Origin: Amphibalanus amphitrite
Taxonomy: Eukaryota; Arthropoda; Thecostraca; Balanomorpha; Balanidae
Direction: 5' to 3'
Assembly (NCBI RefSeq): GCF_019059575.1
Contig: NW_024881535.1
Location: 1,054,001 to 1,118,000, forward strand
DNA length: 64,000 nt
Of this stretch, positions 48,209 to 59,804 are shown in pieces. Under the pieces are notes generated by a model. The model had not been told where the DNA came from. It searched no databases and saw only the letters and a list, made by a program, of their open reading frames with translations. The position numbers were made by a program, and so were the translations under genes. Within the stretch, counting starts at the first letter, position 1. Each line of letters begins with the position of its first letter.

Positions 48209-50862
48209 GCGTGCAGTTCTTTGTCTCGCCGATGAACGGGTTTTCTGCTCGCAGAACCGGTTTTGCAGACGGTGCGTGCAAGGTGAGCGGTAACGACCGC
48301 CGTAAAACGGAATGGGAATGACGACACCGCGATAAGGGGAGCCGGGGCAGTAATGACAATGAATCAGCCAATTCTGAATAGATAATGAAACGCAGGGTCA
48401 AGCCAAGATAAGGACAGTACTACAGGACCGAGAAACCTATTACATTCGCCCCTCCAATTATCCTCTGTGTCTTTTCTGACGATACAATAGATTTGTATCG
48501 CAAAAGAAAGTAGAAACTAGCCATGGAAAGAGCGAAATATAAAGAGACCAATTTTCACATTTATTACAGGCCAGTAACGGAGAAGTTACTTACTCCGTCG
48601 AGCAGTTCAGACAGCTCTGATATACGAGTCGTACTCAGCCACGCGAAGCGCATATTATTTTTACCGGTAAAACGGCATTTGGGCGAAGTACGAGTGAGCG
48701 AAATGTGAGCACTGCCCGTGCGAACGTGCCAAAGGAGACTCCTGTTTCGTGTCCGGCACTTTTCTAACGGTTCCTCAACGGTGCACAAGCTGATTGTAGT
48801 CGGCCGAACTAGGAAGGTATATAGATAAAGAAGGGCCCTGCACATGCACACGCGCAAACGGATACCCCGACTTGGCACGTGCCGCGACGTTCACCTGGCA
48901 GTCACCTAGCACCTTCATCCAGAGCAGTCAACATCGCGGTAGAAGAGATGATTACCCTAAAGAAAATAACGCTTGTCTAACGGAGGCACAATTCCCAAGG
49001 CATAAGCTTTCAATATCGTTACGTAATCGGGAAGTTTGACACGCGGCACGTGCCCCATAGGCGGCGGAACGGGGAGGGCACCGGGGCACCGTGCCCCCCT
49101 TTGACTTCAGCATTTTAGCATTGGCCCTATGGGCGTTGCGTGGAAAGAATGAGACTAAAAGTCGGCAGTGCCCCCCTTAATCGAAGGTGTTCCGCCGCTA
49201 CTGACGTGCCCCAACGGCCATCCAGAATCCAGATGCATCATGAGTGGTCCATTGCGGGACAAAAGGGATTGGGTTGGGCTAAGGAAAAATTGTTGGGATG
49301 GATGTTTGCTCGCAAATATGTCATGATCAGAATTCAGACTAATAAAAGCGTAGCAGACCTGGCCGGGAAGTTCATACTCAGATTCAAGACATGATACATA
49401 GAAATATGGTAGAGAACATGAGACAGTTGCGGTAGATGAATGTTACACCGTGAATGGCCATCGTAACAAATCACCATTCTGCAACTATCCATGAGTGACA
49501 TGCAACTTCTGCATGTCAGGAGAGGAGCAGATCACAGTTACCCCAGTCATCCATTATCACAGATTGACTCGGGAGATGAACACAAACCCACCGGCCACCG
49601 AGCCCTCAAGGCATGCTCTCTATACCATACTCGCCGTTTCTGGATGTGGATAACATGGTCGGGGTGTTTCCTCAGGAGTTCCCGATCGCTGTCTGTCCTC
49701 TGATCCGTGTCTTCTTCAAAATGGCTGTAAGCTGTAAATCAGAAGAGGAAGTAATTTGGCATTGTATTAAGTTGTGTCATATCCTGCCTTACTGATGAAT
49801 TAAGTATTACAAAAACAAATTTTTATGTTGATTGAAACATCAACCATTGTCAACTAATACTAACTTATACTTTTGCGAATATTTCAGCTGCCAATATTTT
49901 ATTATAATCAGAATCTTGCAGAAATGTTAGAGGCTTCAAACAAGACTAAAGTAATTGAGAATGAAGCTAGCCATTATGAAGCTTATGTAAACACAAAATC
50001 ATTTGCCATAGTGATTAGCTACCTGCCCATTATTCATGATTTACCAAACCTTATGATTGAAGTACTAACAGGCAACAGCAATGCAATCCATCCCAATCCT
50101 AGACCTATAGACCAGTCTGCAAAACGTGGCAGGCTTCGACGAGATCTCGTCGGGGCAGACAACACAGGTTGGGGCAGAAATAGGGGCAGGTTTCAGGAAG
50201 ATTGGGGCAGAAACAGGAAAATCTGGTGCAGAAGTTAAAAAATTGACACAGAAGTGATTTTCTCAGCTTCTCACTGCTTCCTACATCATTATATTGTTAC
50301 ATTATTTGCATCATTAGGGGCAGGAATTGGGCTGCCCCTGGACTCAGCATTCTGATTCGGGGCAGGATTTTGTCTACCCCGAAAATCTTGTCGAGCTCCC
50401 TGCCATGTTTTGCAGACTGGCCTATAGATTTACCTACAGAACAAAGTTCCCTTATAACTTGGGCTGCTTATATTTCAATTTTCTTCACTTTAACATCAAT
50501 AACAAACAAGCACACTTAGATAACAAACTGATATGACATCTCACAAATAAATACCGGAATTTTAAGCATGGCTCAGGCTACTCAGAGAGCTGACGGAAAC
50601 TTTTGAACTTATCTTCTGCATACAACCTGGGCCATCTTTCATTCATATTGTTGCCAATTTGAATGTATGGTTAACTTATAGACTCTAAGCACAATTGTTT
50701 ACAAGGAATCTTATATAAACAAGTCAAAATGCATAAATAAGTGCATCTTTTTACGGAAATACTAGAATCTGCGCCACATTTGTCTACACCTAACTTTCAC
50801 GCTTCATTGTGCAGCAACAAAGAGATTTCGCCTCGAAATTTTCACGCTAGTACATTCCTCAC
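48209..50862. other. Upstream of SIRT7; unassigned frames and a short transposon
   Basis: Expected to hold missing SIRT7 5' sequence. Plus-strand frames at 49613-49795 (FLDVDNMVGVFPQEFPIAVC) and 49873-50238 (a 121-residue frame with FAIVISYLPIIHDLPNLMIE and a GRGRN-like tail) look more protein-like than chance but match no family I know. They could be remnants of a transposon gene. Confidence that either is a real gene is low. Confidence 0.3.
49056..49203. mobile_element. 148-bp hAT-like MITE
   Basis: Ends CATAGGCGGCGGAAC and GTTCCGCCGCTACTG are inverted repeats with a perfect 8-bp duplication ACGTGCCC (49048-49055, 49204-49211). The interior has paired GGGGCAC/GTGCCCCCC. Confidence 0.88.
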
Positions 50863-50964
50863 CTCTTTGATTAGATTTTTCTCTTCTTCCTTTTCCTTAT
50901 CTTCATCGCGCAACGTCGCACGCTTCCTTTTTCTGGTAGCCCTTGGCGCCTCGGTGTCTGCCAT
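50863..50964 (-). CDS. Orphan first coding exon, basic/acidic N-terminus
   Basis: The minus strand has ATG at 50964, 34 codons rich in Lys, Arg and Glu (MADTEAPRATRKRKRATLRD, then EKEEEKN), and a good donor AAAGAG|GTGAGG at 50863, phase 0. No following exon was found. Its place and charge fit a first exon of SIRT7, whose N-terminus is a charged helix, but the phase does not match the SIRT7 exon at 48128 (phase 2), so a middle exon would be needed. It may also be another gene or chance. Confidence 0.35.
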
Positions 50965-51138
50965 GTTTATTTACATGTTGACTACAATCAGCTGATCGTC
51001 AACGAGAGTTCCGTCTGTAGCGACCGGGCTGACACCTATCGGAAGACTGGAAACCTCGAGTTTCGAACCCTGCCGCTATCTGAACCCAAACTGAACCTAC
51101 AGACCCGTAATGCATCCAACATCTGAGCTTGAGGACCA

Positions 51139-51316
51139 GGGGCCGTATTCACGTCGATCTTTTTCGTAAGAATTTTCTTAAGTTTGACCTACTTCTTAAG
51201 TAAATTTTTTTAATCACGTGAACTCCATCGATAAAAACTTAAGAAGTGTCGACGTGAATACCAAATTATACTTACGAAAGAAAATCGACTTACGAAGTCG
51301 ACGTGAATACGGCCCC
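51139..51316. mobile_element. 178-bp palindromic MITE
   Basis: Near-perfect inverted ends GGGGCCGTATTCACGTCGA and TCGACGTGAATACGGCCCC. The interior also pairs (TTCGTAAG, CTTAAG and TACGAA words), so the single strand can fold nearly end to end. Target duplication is unclear (AGGACC / AGAACC). Confidence 0.8.
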
Positions 51317-52395
51317 AGAACCCTCAGCGCCCCTCGTCGTTCTTGTTCCGTCCCCTATCCAGACTGACGGTCATCCCACCCAGGTGACCGGTGGAGGGCA
51401 GCTCCAATGACACCATACCCCTCCGGTTGACAGTTTGAGACTCGGCCTTTTTCGTAGATAGGAACCTCATGTCGCAAGTCCAACGCGTTGCCCGTCTATA
51501 GAAACCGGTGCAATGGCGCGTCTATAACACACATCTTGCATTCATGTTATATATTCAAAAACAACTCGGTAAAAACGGCACTGCTGTTATATCACAGCAA
51601 ACACTAGCGATGCTCTCGGGAGACACTTTATGAAAACGGACGAAACGGTTCCCTGACCAAATAATTTCGTACAATTTCCTGGCAAACGTAACCTCTGCAT
51701 TGCACGATGCCAACACGAAGCTATTGCTACATGCGGTCGATCATCTTATGATTTGCAAAAGGATAGGTATCGATTTTTATGAAGTTATCAATCGCAAAAG
51801 CTTTGGTAAAATGGTCGATGCACTAAAGCATCACTGCCTACATTAGTGAAGTAAAAACACAATCACTCGCGCAATGCCCACGGCACAAACACGCTCGTAT
51901 CATTCATCGAATGATATATAGGACACACAGGGACACAAACACGTAGGATTGCGATAGCATGATCTGCCACGTCATTTCACACCATTCATACAATACCTCG
52001 TCAATTAATAGATGTTTTTCAAGCCCCAAATTTGCGTACTAATCAAACATGCCAACAACTTTTTGTTCCTCACGCGCTTCACCTTGTTACGGCTGAAGAC
52101 TGAAGTAAAGCAAGTGGTGCGGGCACCTCACACTTTTCCAGTGAAGAAAACTGCGGGGAAGACTACAGACTGGTGTGACCAAATTGCTTGGCTGAGCTTA
52201 CATAGGACGTTGTTGAAAACGAAAATCAACTGTCTAGATCAGTTGAGTTCAATTTAGGTCAGCGTATATGCCATGAAAGAACGCCAGAGCATCAGTTATA
52301 AAAGGTCGGAGAATATTGTCAAATCCCTGGACGAAGCACAAAGACTGAATATAAATTTCTCCGGGCAACCAATACAGACTGGACTGGCAAAACAT
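51317..52395. other. Intergenic DNA between the 178-bp MITE and PDCL3; nothing recognised
   Basis: It may include the PDCL3 3'UTR. No supported gene or repeat. Confidence 0.4.
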
Positions 52396-52460
52396 CCAGC
52401 TGAGGTCACGGCAAGGTCACCGCGAGGTCATGTTAAGGTCACGGCGAGGTCACCAGTCGT
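52396..52460 (-). repeat. GTGACCTYGCC repeat that starts at the PDCL3 stop codon
   Basis: On the minus strand GGTGACCTCGCC, holding the TGA stop, is followed by three or four more GTGACCT-containing units of about 9-18 bp. Confidence 0.65.
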
Positions 52461-55400
52461 CCTCGTCGCTATCCTCCTGCCGTCGTCCCCCCAGCTGTGA
52501 CATGAGCACGTCCCGGACCTTGTGCCGAGGGTCCGACTCCAGGTCCGTCTTCACCGCGCCAATCTGTGATATCATCCACTCCAGCTCTGTGGGGAGGTGA
52601 GTGGGGTGGTTAGAATTGAGAGAAGCCGAGTGTGAAATGGTATAAGGACGCCTCGGCGAAAAAGGTCATTTAAAGTAAGCGAGGAAGAGGGACGATCGAA
52701 CGACTGACGGACGGACGAGCTAAAGAGCGAACTGAGCAGGTGAGATAAAATGGCCGGACGCTGAATGAGAGCGAAAGATGGGGACAGAAGAGGAATAGCT
52801 AGTGACGAAGACAGCCTACTACGTAAAAAACGTGATGTTTCTTGTAGACTCTATCTAAATCACTTCAGGACCATCTATATTAACCCCCAACTGTCTTATA
52901 TTTACCGAAATATACCCTCTAAATATCGAACTACCCCATATCAGCACGCTCTTACTTACATCCAACCCTCCCCCTTACTCACCGTCACACTTCAGGTTCA
53001 TGCCGCCGAAGGTCATCGGTCCGACGAGCTGGCCCTTCATGTTGCCCTCGTGGTAGACGAAGAGCGTCGGCAGGTTCTTGTCCGGGTAGTTGGGGATGCA
53101 CGTGGTGGAGATACTCTTCAGGAACTTTGTCGCCGGAAATTTGCCGGCGAGCGATGTTAGATATTGGTTGATGAGCGTGCACAGAGGGATCCTGGAAGAG
53201 ACGAGAAGGCCTAAGTTAGAAGTTAGATAAACCGCGACAAATAATGCTGGTGGATTGGCGATCGACTGACATGTCAACTACTAATGGGTCATTGGAATAT
53301 GCTTCGACGTTGCCTTAGCATACATTTGCTAGTGCCAGTTGGCTCTGCAACAGTTTTCGCACTCTGATGAAACGAAATCCACCAGCAAACAGGTAACAAA
53401 CAAACTTCCGTGAAATGACGAGGACGAATCAAAGACAGCAGCAAAGACCATACAGCAACTGCTCACAAAGCAGACACAAAATAAATCTTAACCATACCAT
53501 CCACCCTTTTCACAGGCTAAAAAAGTTTTCTGGCCTTCCTCGGCTCGGTAACCCAGCCATCCCCGTTACGTCGTACGTACCCCTGTTTGTAGAGGTGCAG
53601 CACCACCCAGATACCGTCTCCTGCCCGGTTCACCTGCTCCACATAGTCCTCGGCAGATATCTCTCGCACCTGCCGCAGAGGAGCCGACAGAATGGCGTCA
53701 TCAACAGAAACGTCAAGCACAGCGTCGGTGTCATGGACAGATATTGCGACAATGAGATGTTCAGTGAGCGAGACGTGCGTGACGACATGAGTTGAAACTA
53801 GCTTTGTTAGGCACAAACAACTACCTAAAACAATTCCTTAAGTCATGTACAATAAACCGTTCAAAGTCCATCAAAAAGTTGACACAACGTCAACGGACAT
53901 GCACGACTTTCAAACGCATCCCAATGCCCTTCCGTTCATAGTCTAAAATTGGCCATCCCCTATCTCCCACTCCACAATTCGTACCTCTCCGTATTTGGCG
54001 GCCTGCGCGGCTGCCTTCATCTCCTGTATCCTCTTCTGGCGGTACTCGAGCAGCACGCGCTCGTCCTCGTCGTCCTCGAGCTCGTCCAGCTCGTCCAAAC
54101 CCATCTCGTCCAGACCCCGACCTGGAGGGGGACGAGACTCGGTTAGCGCATGGAGGATCGTCTTGGGTGATTCCGTACAACAGCAGCTAACAATTCCATA
54201 TGTGATAATATGGGCGTGATATTTTTAATGTAATCCGTACAGCTGTCGAAGACCCAAGGCCAAGACCACTGTTATAATGCAAATGTATTCTTTTCTCAAA
54301 CTACCAGGTTTTCAACCATCTAAGGTTATCTGTGACAAGGCGCACTTCGGACCTTTCTGACATAAGAAACACACTTCCTTGGACCCCAAAACCCGGCCTG
54401 TCCTGAAGTCCCAGGACACAACCAAATCACTCCCCCAAACGCCGCCCTCGCCACGTACCATTGACCTTTTTGCTGACGGTGTCCTCGACCATCTGGACGA
54501 TGTCCTGTTCGGTGATCTCCTTCTCCTTGGCCGGAAGGATGCCCTTGGCGCGCAGCACGTCATTCCACTCGGTGTCCTCGTCCGGGTTCTGCCGCAGAAG
54601 AGGAAGTGGTGGTGTAAGAGGGCACAGCGGTCACGAAGCTTTATCGAGGTCACACAGGGAAAGTAGGGATTGCGCTTAGACTTTAACTGGATACAGATAA
54701 TTGGAAGTTTGGTAAAAAAGCGCAGACAGCGCCTAAAAGCAGAAAAATAATGACAATAGCTTGATCAAAACACATTTATGCTTTATCTTTTTACTTTGTT
54801 TGCGTCTTTCCTTGGACCTACGTGTTTTCGTCCACCGATCCGTTTTGCAGAGCAAAGTTCAAATTGTGAAACTCGCGAAAACGCGAACTTCTCTGAAACG
54901 GCTTCTTGAAACACAGAAACTGCATCTTTTTATCCGAGACAAAATATCATAACAGCGCTAAATAACCACGGACACTGGCGTAGTATAACCTAGCCAGCGC
55001 CGCACCGTCCGCATCACCGCCATTTGGTGACCGACAGACGGCGCACGGCGGCCCGTCCCTCAGACGGCGCACGGCGACCCCGTCACTCAGACCGCGCACA
55101 GCGGCCCCGTCCGGGGCGGTCACTGGAGCGGAACGGTTCCCGGGTACCAGACGACCCCATGTGGCGCCCAGAGTCTTAGCTGTGCTGCTGGAGCTGTCTT
55201 AAACAAATGGCAGGGTTCACTGCTGTTTTTGAGAGATGCCAGAGACCAGAACTGACTTATTAGACACATGTTAGAGTTGTCTCACATAGCTCCCAGAACC
55301 AGAGCTGTCTCTGACAGATGTCAGATGTCAGAACTGCTTCAGACAGGATGTCAAGAGTTCATTGCTGTCTCCAACAATGTCAGAGAAGTCTCAGACAGAT

Positions 55401-55794
55401 GTCTGAGACAGATGTCAGAGAAGTCTCAGACAGATGTCAGAGAAGTCTCAGAAAAATGTCAGGGTTCAGGACTGTCTCAGGCAGATGTCAGAGACCAGAT
55501 CTGTCTCAGGCAGATGTCAGATATGTTTCAGACAAATGTCAGGGTCAGAGCTGTCTCAAGCAGTGTCAAGGCTCCCTCTGATGGATTTCAGATCTGTCTC
55601 TGACAGATCTCAGGGTTCGTTGCTGTCTCAAACAACTCCCAGAACCACATCAGTCTCGCACAGCTGCACTTAGATAGCCCCTCACTGATCCTTGATAACT
55701 TTCTTTTCCTAGGATTGATAATTGTATATCAAACCCAATCAGCCAGATGCCATGATTGGTTCAGTGTGGACAAACGATAAATGCTCACCTGCAT
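52450..55794 (-). CDS. PDCL3: Phosducin-like protein 3 (thioredoxin-fold chaperonin cofactor)
   Basis: Six coding exons, 55794-55789, 54588-54459, 54121-53985, 53669-53581, 53191-52983 and 52586-52450, join in phases 0, 1, 0, 2 and 1 to give 235 residues (human 239). The first coding exon is only ATGCAG followed by GTGAGC. The product works with the CCT chaperonin in folding actin, tubulin or client receptors. Seen: the family N-terminus [19 protein letters not shown]; an acidic helix [20 protein letters not shown]; a basic helix; then a phosducin-type thioredoxin fold ([72 protein letters not shown]); and an acidic tail ending SDEDDW. There is no CXXC redox motif, as expected for this family. 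Confidence 0.94.
55034..55112. repeat. About 2.5 copies of a ~33-bp GC-rich tandem repeat
   Basis: CAGACGGCGCACGGCGGCCC-type units repeat between PDCL3 exons 1 and 2. Confidence 0.7.
55268..55660. repeat. CTCAGACAGATGTCAGA minisatellite
   Basis: Diverged units of about 17-22 bp based on CAGATGTCAGAGAAGTCT, in PDCL3 intron 1. Several frames stay open because of the repeat; none looks like a gene. Confidence 0.8.
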
Positions 55795-56030
55795 AATGAT
55801 TGTGTGTTAGGCACAAATACCAGCTGACTATGTAGCAGCCTTGTCAGCTTATCTCTGGTGATAGTTCAGCCAAGTTTTATCTGGAATAAAGAGATAAGGC
55901 AGTTGGCATATGAGTTCCTTCATAGTGGACCAAAACACCCTGAACAACCCAGCACTCATTCTACTGTGCAACACATGGATGACCAATCTGGGAAGTGGGA
56001 TTGAGCACCTACCAAGTACCACCTGTACCA

Positions 56031-56434
56031 GAGGGTGTTCACAGGCACCGCACACTGCTGCGTGCGGTGTGTGCGGTGCGTGCGGTGCGTCTAGCAGGCG
56101 TGGGGGTAGGGGATGGGCAGACGGTGCTGACGTCACCGCTGCGTGCAGTGGACGGTTTCCTATGGCCGGTCCCGACCGGCCACAGCGGTCGCTGTGTGCG
56201 GTGACGGAAGGCTGACGTAAGGACGCAGTGGGCGGAGCTTGGAGGCCATGTGGTCCGACCGCACACAGGGCCCGTGAACAGCCCCTGGGACTGGCCACAG
56301 CGGACCGTCCACCGCACGCAGCCGTGATGTCAGAACCGCCGGTATACCCATCCCCTACGCCCACGCCTGCTGCAAACACCGCACGGCACACACACCACAC
56401 GCAGCAGTGTGCGGTGCCCGTGAACACCCCTCAG
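56031..56434. mobile_element. 400-bp fold-back element with ~190-bp arms
   Basis: The left arm begins GAGGGTGTTCACAGGCACCG and the right arm ends with its complement CGGTGCCCGTGAACACCCCTC; pairing continues inward through TGCTGCGTGCGGTG, GGGGATGGG and GGTGGACGG stretches. No target duplication was identified. Long frames on both strands are palindrome shadows. Confidence 0.75.
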
Positions 56435-56688
56435 GCCATTTAATCCAACCAGCCAAGCAGACCAAATAACTTTGGAAAAAAAAACACTTGCTTCGCTGCA
56501 CCACAAATGTTTGACAGCTTGAGGGAGGTGCTCAAACTTGAGAAGAAGGACCTCGAAATCACCTGAAACTTGAACTGTCGCGTGAAAGCGTGAAAGTCAC
56601 CCGTATCTGTAATTAGATTCTCGCAAGGCCGTATGATTCAGGGTATGATTCTAGTAGATCCCTACACGCCCAAGGCATGGATGAAGTA

Positions 56689-57401
56689 CTCCTGGATAGG
56701 ACACTCCCTATTCCCCAACACTAGCGCCGGCGACCAAGCGGTCGCCCTGGTGGCGGAGCTCCGAAACATCGGCGGCGAGTGCGCCGGCGGCCGCCGCACC
56801 GGCTTGCGTGCTAAAAACGCGGTAATGGAGGGCGAAATTAGCGAACTTAAGCTCATAAGACACAATTTCAGACACTTTAAACATAATTTTTAGTCCTTTC
56901 TTATCATTATTATGGCTCCATTTAGTCACTATCACATACGGAATCTTTACCTGATGCCCATAAACTGAGCCGGTATTCTTGACTTGCCGATGCAATTTAT
57001 CATCAAATATCATCGTTCCTCGGCATTCAAACAAGTTCCTATTGATGATTCAATACAAATATCAACTTATTTTCATGTTATAGCATAAAACTTAGCTTTA
57101 TTCTAACATTAGCTCTTCGGCTGTAATCACGAACCCTCACTTGTCAGCAGAATTTAAGCAACTTCTTAAATCAAAACTGGGAAAAGAATATTTCCATGAC
57201 ATTCCTCAATTTCTGTTCTACCAGGTTCACAAAATTTTCATCAAAATCGGTTATAGGTAAGTAATAAACGACAAAAGTATACCAAAAGACACGCTCCGCC
57301 CATAGCCCGCAATGCTAAAATGGCGCCAGCGCCCTCGCCGTCGGGAAATCCGCCGCCGCCGCCGGGTGGTCGGAAAATCGGCGGAGTGTCCCATCCAGGA
57401 A
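56689..57401. mobile_element. Putative TA-target (Tc1/mariner-type) MITE
   Basis: Ends CTCCTGGATAGGACACTCC and GGAGTGTCCCATCCAGGAA are 19-bp inverted repeats with two mismatches, each next to TA. The 713-bp interior has no transposase. Confidence 0.7.
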
Positions 57402-57410
57402 TACCTTTTT

Positions 57411-58048
57411 TTTTTTAGTGGCCCTAACTTACGTTACCGGCCTCGCGAGGAGGGCGGCGACCTAACTACGCCGCGCAAAACAACCGGCCGTCCTAACTAA
57501 TACCAGTGGCCACTTTTACAGCAAGACAACATGGGAAAACCCATATCCATGTACTATGCCATGAATATGGGAAAAAAACCCATGAATTTACGTTAAGACA
57601 CATAAATGACAGTGAAACTTACCGGTAAATTGATGTTTGTGAAGGGAGGGAAGGAGGAAGTTTGTGAATGGTAAGGTTACGAGAGTTGGATGACAGGAAT
57701 GGTTTGAAGAGTGGGGGATATGTCGCTGGGAGGGATGGGGTTTGTGAATGTTTAAGCGTCACGATGAAAGGAATGGTTTGGAGGATGGGGAATCTGTCGC
57801 TGCTGCAGTTGGCGGCCGACGGTTGTCTGTGGTCGTTCAACCCGGCCGCCGCCGCTGTTCAGCGGCCGGGGTCCGCTGGTGTAGCTCGCTGGGCCGCTGA
57901 GCCTCTAAGCCTGCTCCAGCGGCAGGAGAAAACCCGTCTGCCACCGAAGCTCTGTGTTTCGGCACCAGCGAAAAACCCGACCCATCCCGTATCACAAGTC
58001 AGCCTGGTGGTAGCGAAACGGGCGCCTGCTAACAGTCAAGGCCGTTAA
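57411..58048 (-). other. Probable 3'UTR of the non-LTR retrotransposon
   Basis: This sequence continues downstream (minus strand) of the retrotransposon stop codon, beyond the MITE at 58049-58526. It includes CCCCATC/CCATTCCT repeated words. The end of the element was not identified. Confidence 0.4.
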
Positions 58049-58526
58049 AGGGACCCTCCCACCTTAACATTAGATTTGAGTTGAGATAGCCAAAATGGGG
58101 TCCCTGGCTCACAATTACCGGTTTCGGCACTCACAACATCGAGAAATGCCTTAAATCGGAAATATTGAATTTCAAAATTGCAGCATTTTGATTCAGAGGG
58201 GCTAATGCTTAGGAATACCCCTCTGAATGTGTGACGTCAGCGCAAATATCTAACGATTTTTAAATGTTTGACTAAAACGTTTTGTAGCACGCGGTGGTAT
58301 ATGCTATTTGCGCGCAACATCTGCCGCAAGCGCCGCACTTCTAAAATAAAGTCGCTAGAAACAGCGGAGATCCCAAAAAAGTAAACAAAAGTAAAAGTCT
58401 AATATCTTGAAAACCGGTGAATATTTTTCGGTGAAATTTGGTAGATATTCGTTTTCGCTCTTTGTGAACCGAGCGACATCACTTTCATGCCAATTCATAA
58501 ACTTTTTTGAAGGTGGGAGGGTCCCT
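58049..58526. mobile_element. 478-bp TTAA-target MITE at the retrotransposon stop codon
   Basis: TTAA at 58045-58048 and 58527-58530 flanks 17-bp inverted ends AGGGACCCTCCCACCTT and AAGGTGGGAGGGTCCCT. No coding capacity. The duplicated TTAA on the right forms the TAA stop of the retrotransposon frame. Confidence 0.9.
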
Positions 58527-59599
58527 TTAAAGTAGCTCTGAGTAGGGTGATGTTAGGACGAAATCAAGTACCAGGTTTGTCAATGTTGTGTCGTCCCCGA
58601 GAAGCGTCGGGAGGTCGTTTTTAAGGTGTTGTACCGCAAGATAGTTAGTGATGTGTCTTCGTTCGTGATGCAATGCCGTGCATGCGATCAAAATGTGCTC
58701 TACGGAGATGCGTGTGTCACAGGTGTGGCAAATCGGAGGGCCCGTCCTATCAAAAAGGTGGCCATGGGTGAGGCGAGTATGACCACACCTCAATCTGGCC
58801 AGGGTCACCTCGCGTATCCTGTCTGGTTGGTTACATGTGACCCATGTTCTAAGTTCTCGTTTGATCGCATACATATGTGCAGCATGATGTTGGTCCCATT
58901 TGCGTTGAAGGTACTCGGCGAATTTCATTTTTATCATATGAATAGCGTCCCCTTGGGCCATAGGTTCCACAACTGGATCAGGTCGCATTGCAGCCTCCTT
59001 TGCGAGGACATCCGCACGTTCATTTCCTGCAATACCGTAATGACCTGGAACCCAAAGAAGGGTCACATGCTGGCCCTCATTGAGATCTGATGTGATCCTG
59101 AGAATATTGTAGATACCGTGGTGGGTAACATTATCGGTCCTTTCCAGTGCTTGAAGAGCGGATTTCGAATCAGTACAGATGGTTGCCCGATCAATCTTTT
59201 CTGCCTTGATGTGCTCCATAACTTTTTCGATTGCGTGAACTTCGGCACTAAAGACTGTCGTAAATTCTTGAAGCCGGGTCCCAAACCTAAGCCCAGGGCC
59301 GACGGCTGCTGAACCTATCTGATTTTCGTGACATGAGCCATCTGTGAAGAAAAAAGCAGAGTCGCAGTTGAGCTCTACATACTCCTGGAAGAGCATTTGA
59401 GCTTCCACCGGAGGTATACTGGTCTTCTTATAATCAAAAAGAAATTCAATGGATAGGTCTTTGAGGAGCCAAAATGGAATCATAGGAGGATTTAGAGTAA
59501 CTTCAGTGCGCCTAATGTTTAGCAGTTGATGAGCTTGCTCAAGGCACCCGGGTAGAAAGCACGATCTACGCAGTGGGCGTCGGGTTATTGGTTTCCTCG
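58527..59599 (-). CDS. Non-LTR retrotransposon ORF2, RNase H part (3' portion)
   Basis: The frame runs leftward from the transposon junction at 59599 to TAA at 58527. It contains a RNase H domain with the four acidic residues in FFTDGSC, FSAEVHAIEKV, TICTDSKSALQAL and NERADVLAKEA, followed by LRCGHTRLTHGHLF and CHTCDTRISVEHILIAC, a Cys/His motif typical of arthropod I/Jockey-like elements. The upstream reverse transcriptase should lie past the right edge of the window; its frame resumes at 63868. Confidence 0.88.
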
Positions 59600-59804
59600 C
59601 AGTGGCGTATCCAAGGGGGGACCCTGGGGGTCCTAGGATCCCCCCTGGAGCCTAGAAAAAAGTTTTTTTTTATAACACGGAAAAAATTGAAATGACTTCA
59701 AGGGCCCTTTTGACCACTTCCCATTTTATTCGCTAAAAGAAAAGTATTGTAGAACTCTTTTGAGGATTATTAGAGGACACATTTAGGCCAATGAGGGACC
59801 TTGT

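Noticed and set aside
55849-56427. 192-codon minus-strand frame
   Set aside because: It lies wholly inside the fold-back element and reflects its palindromic, GC-rich composition.
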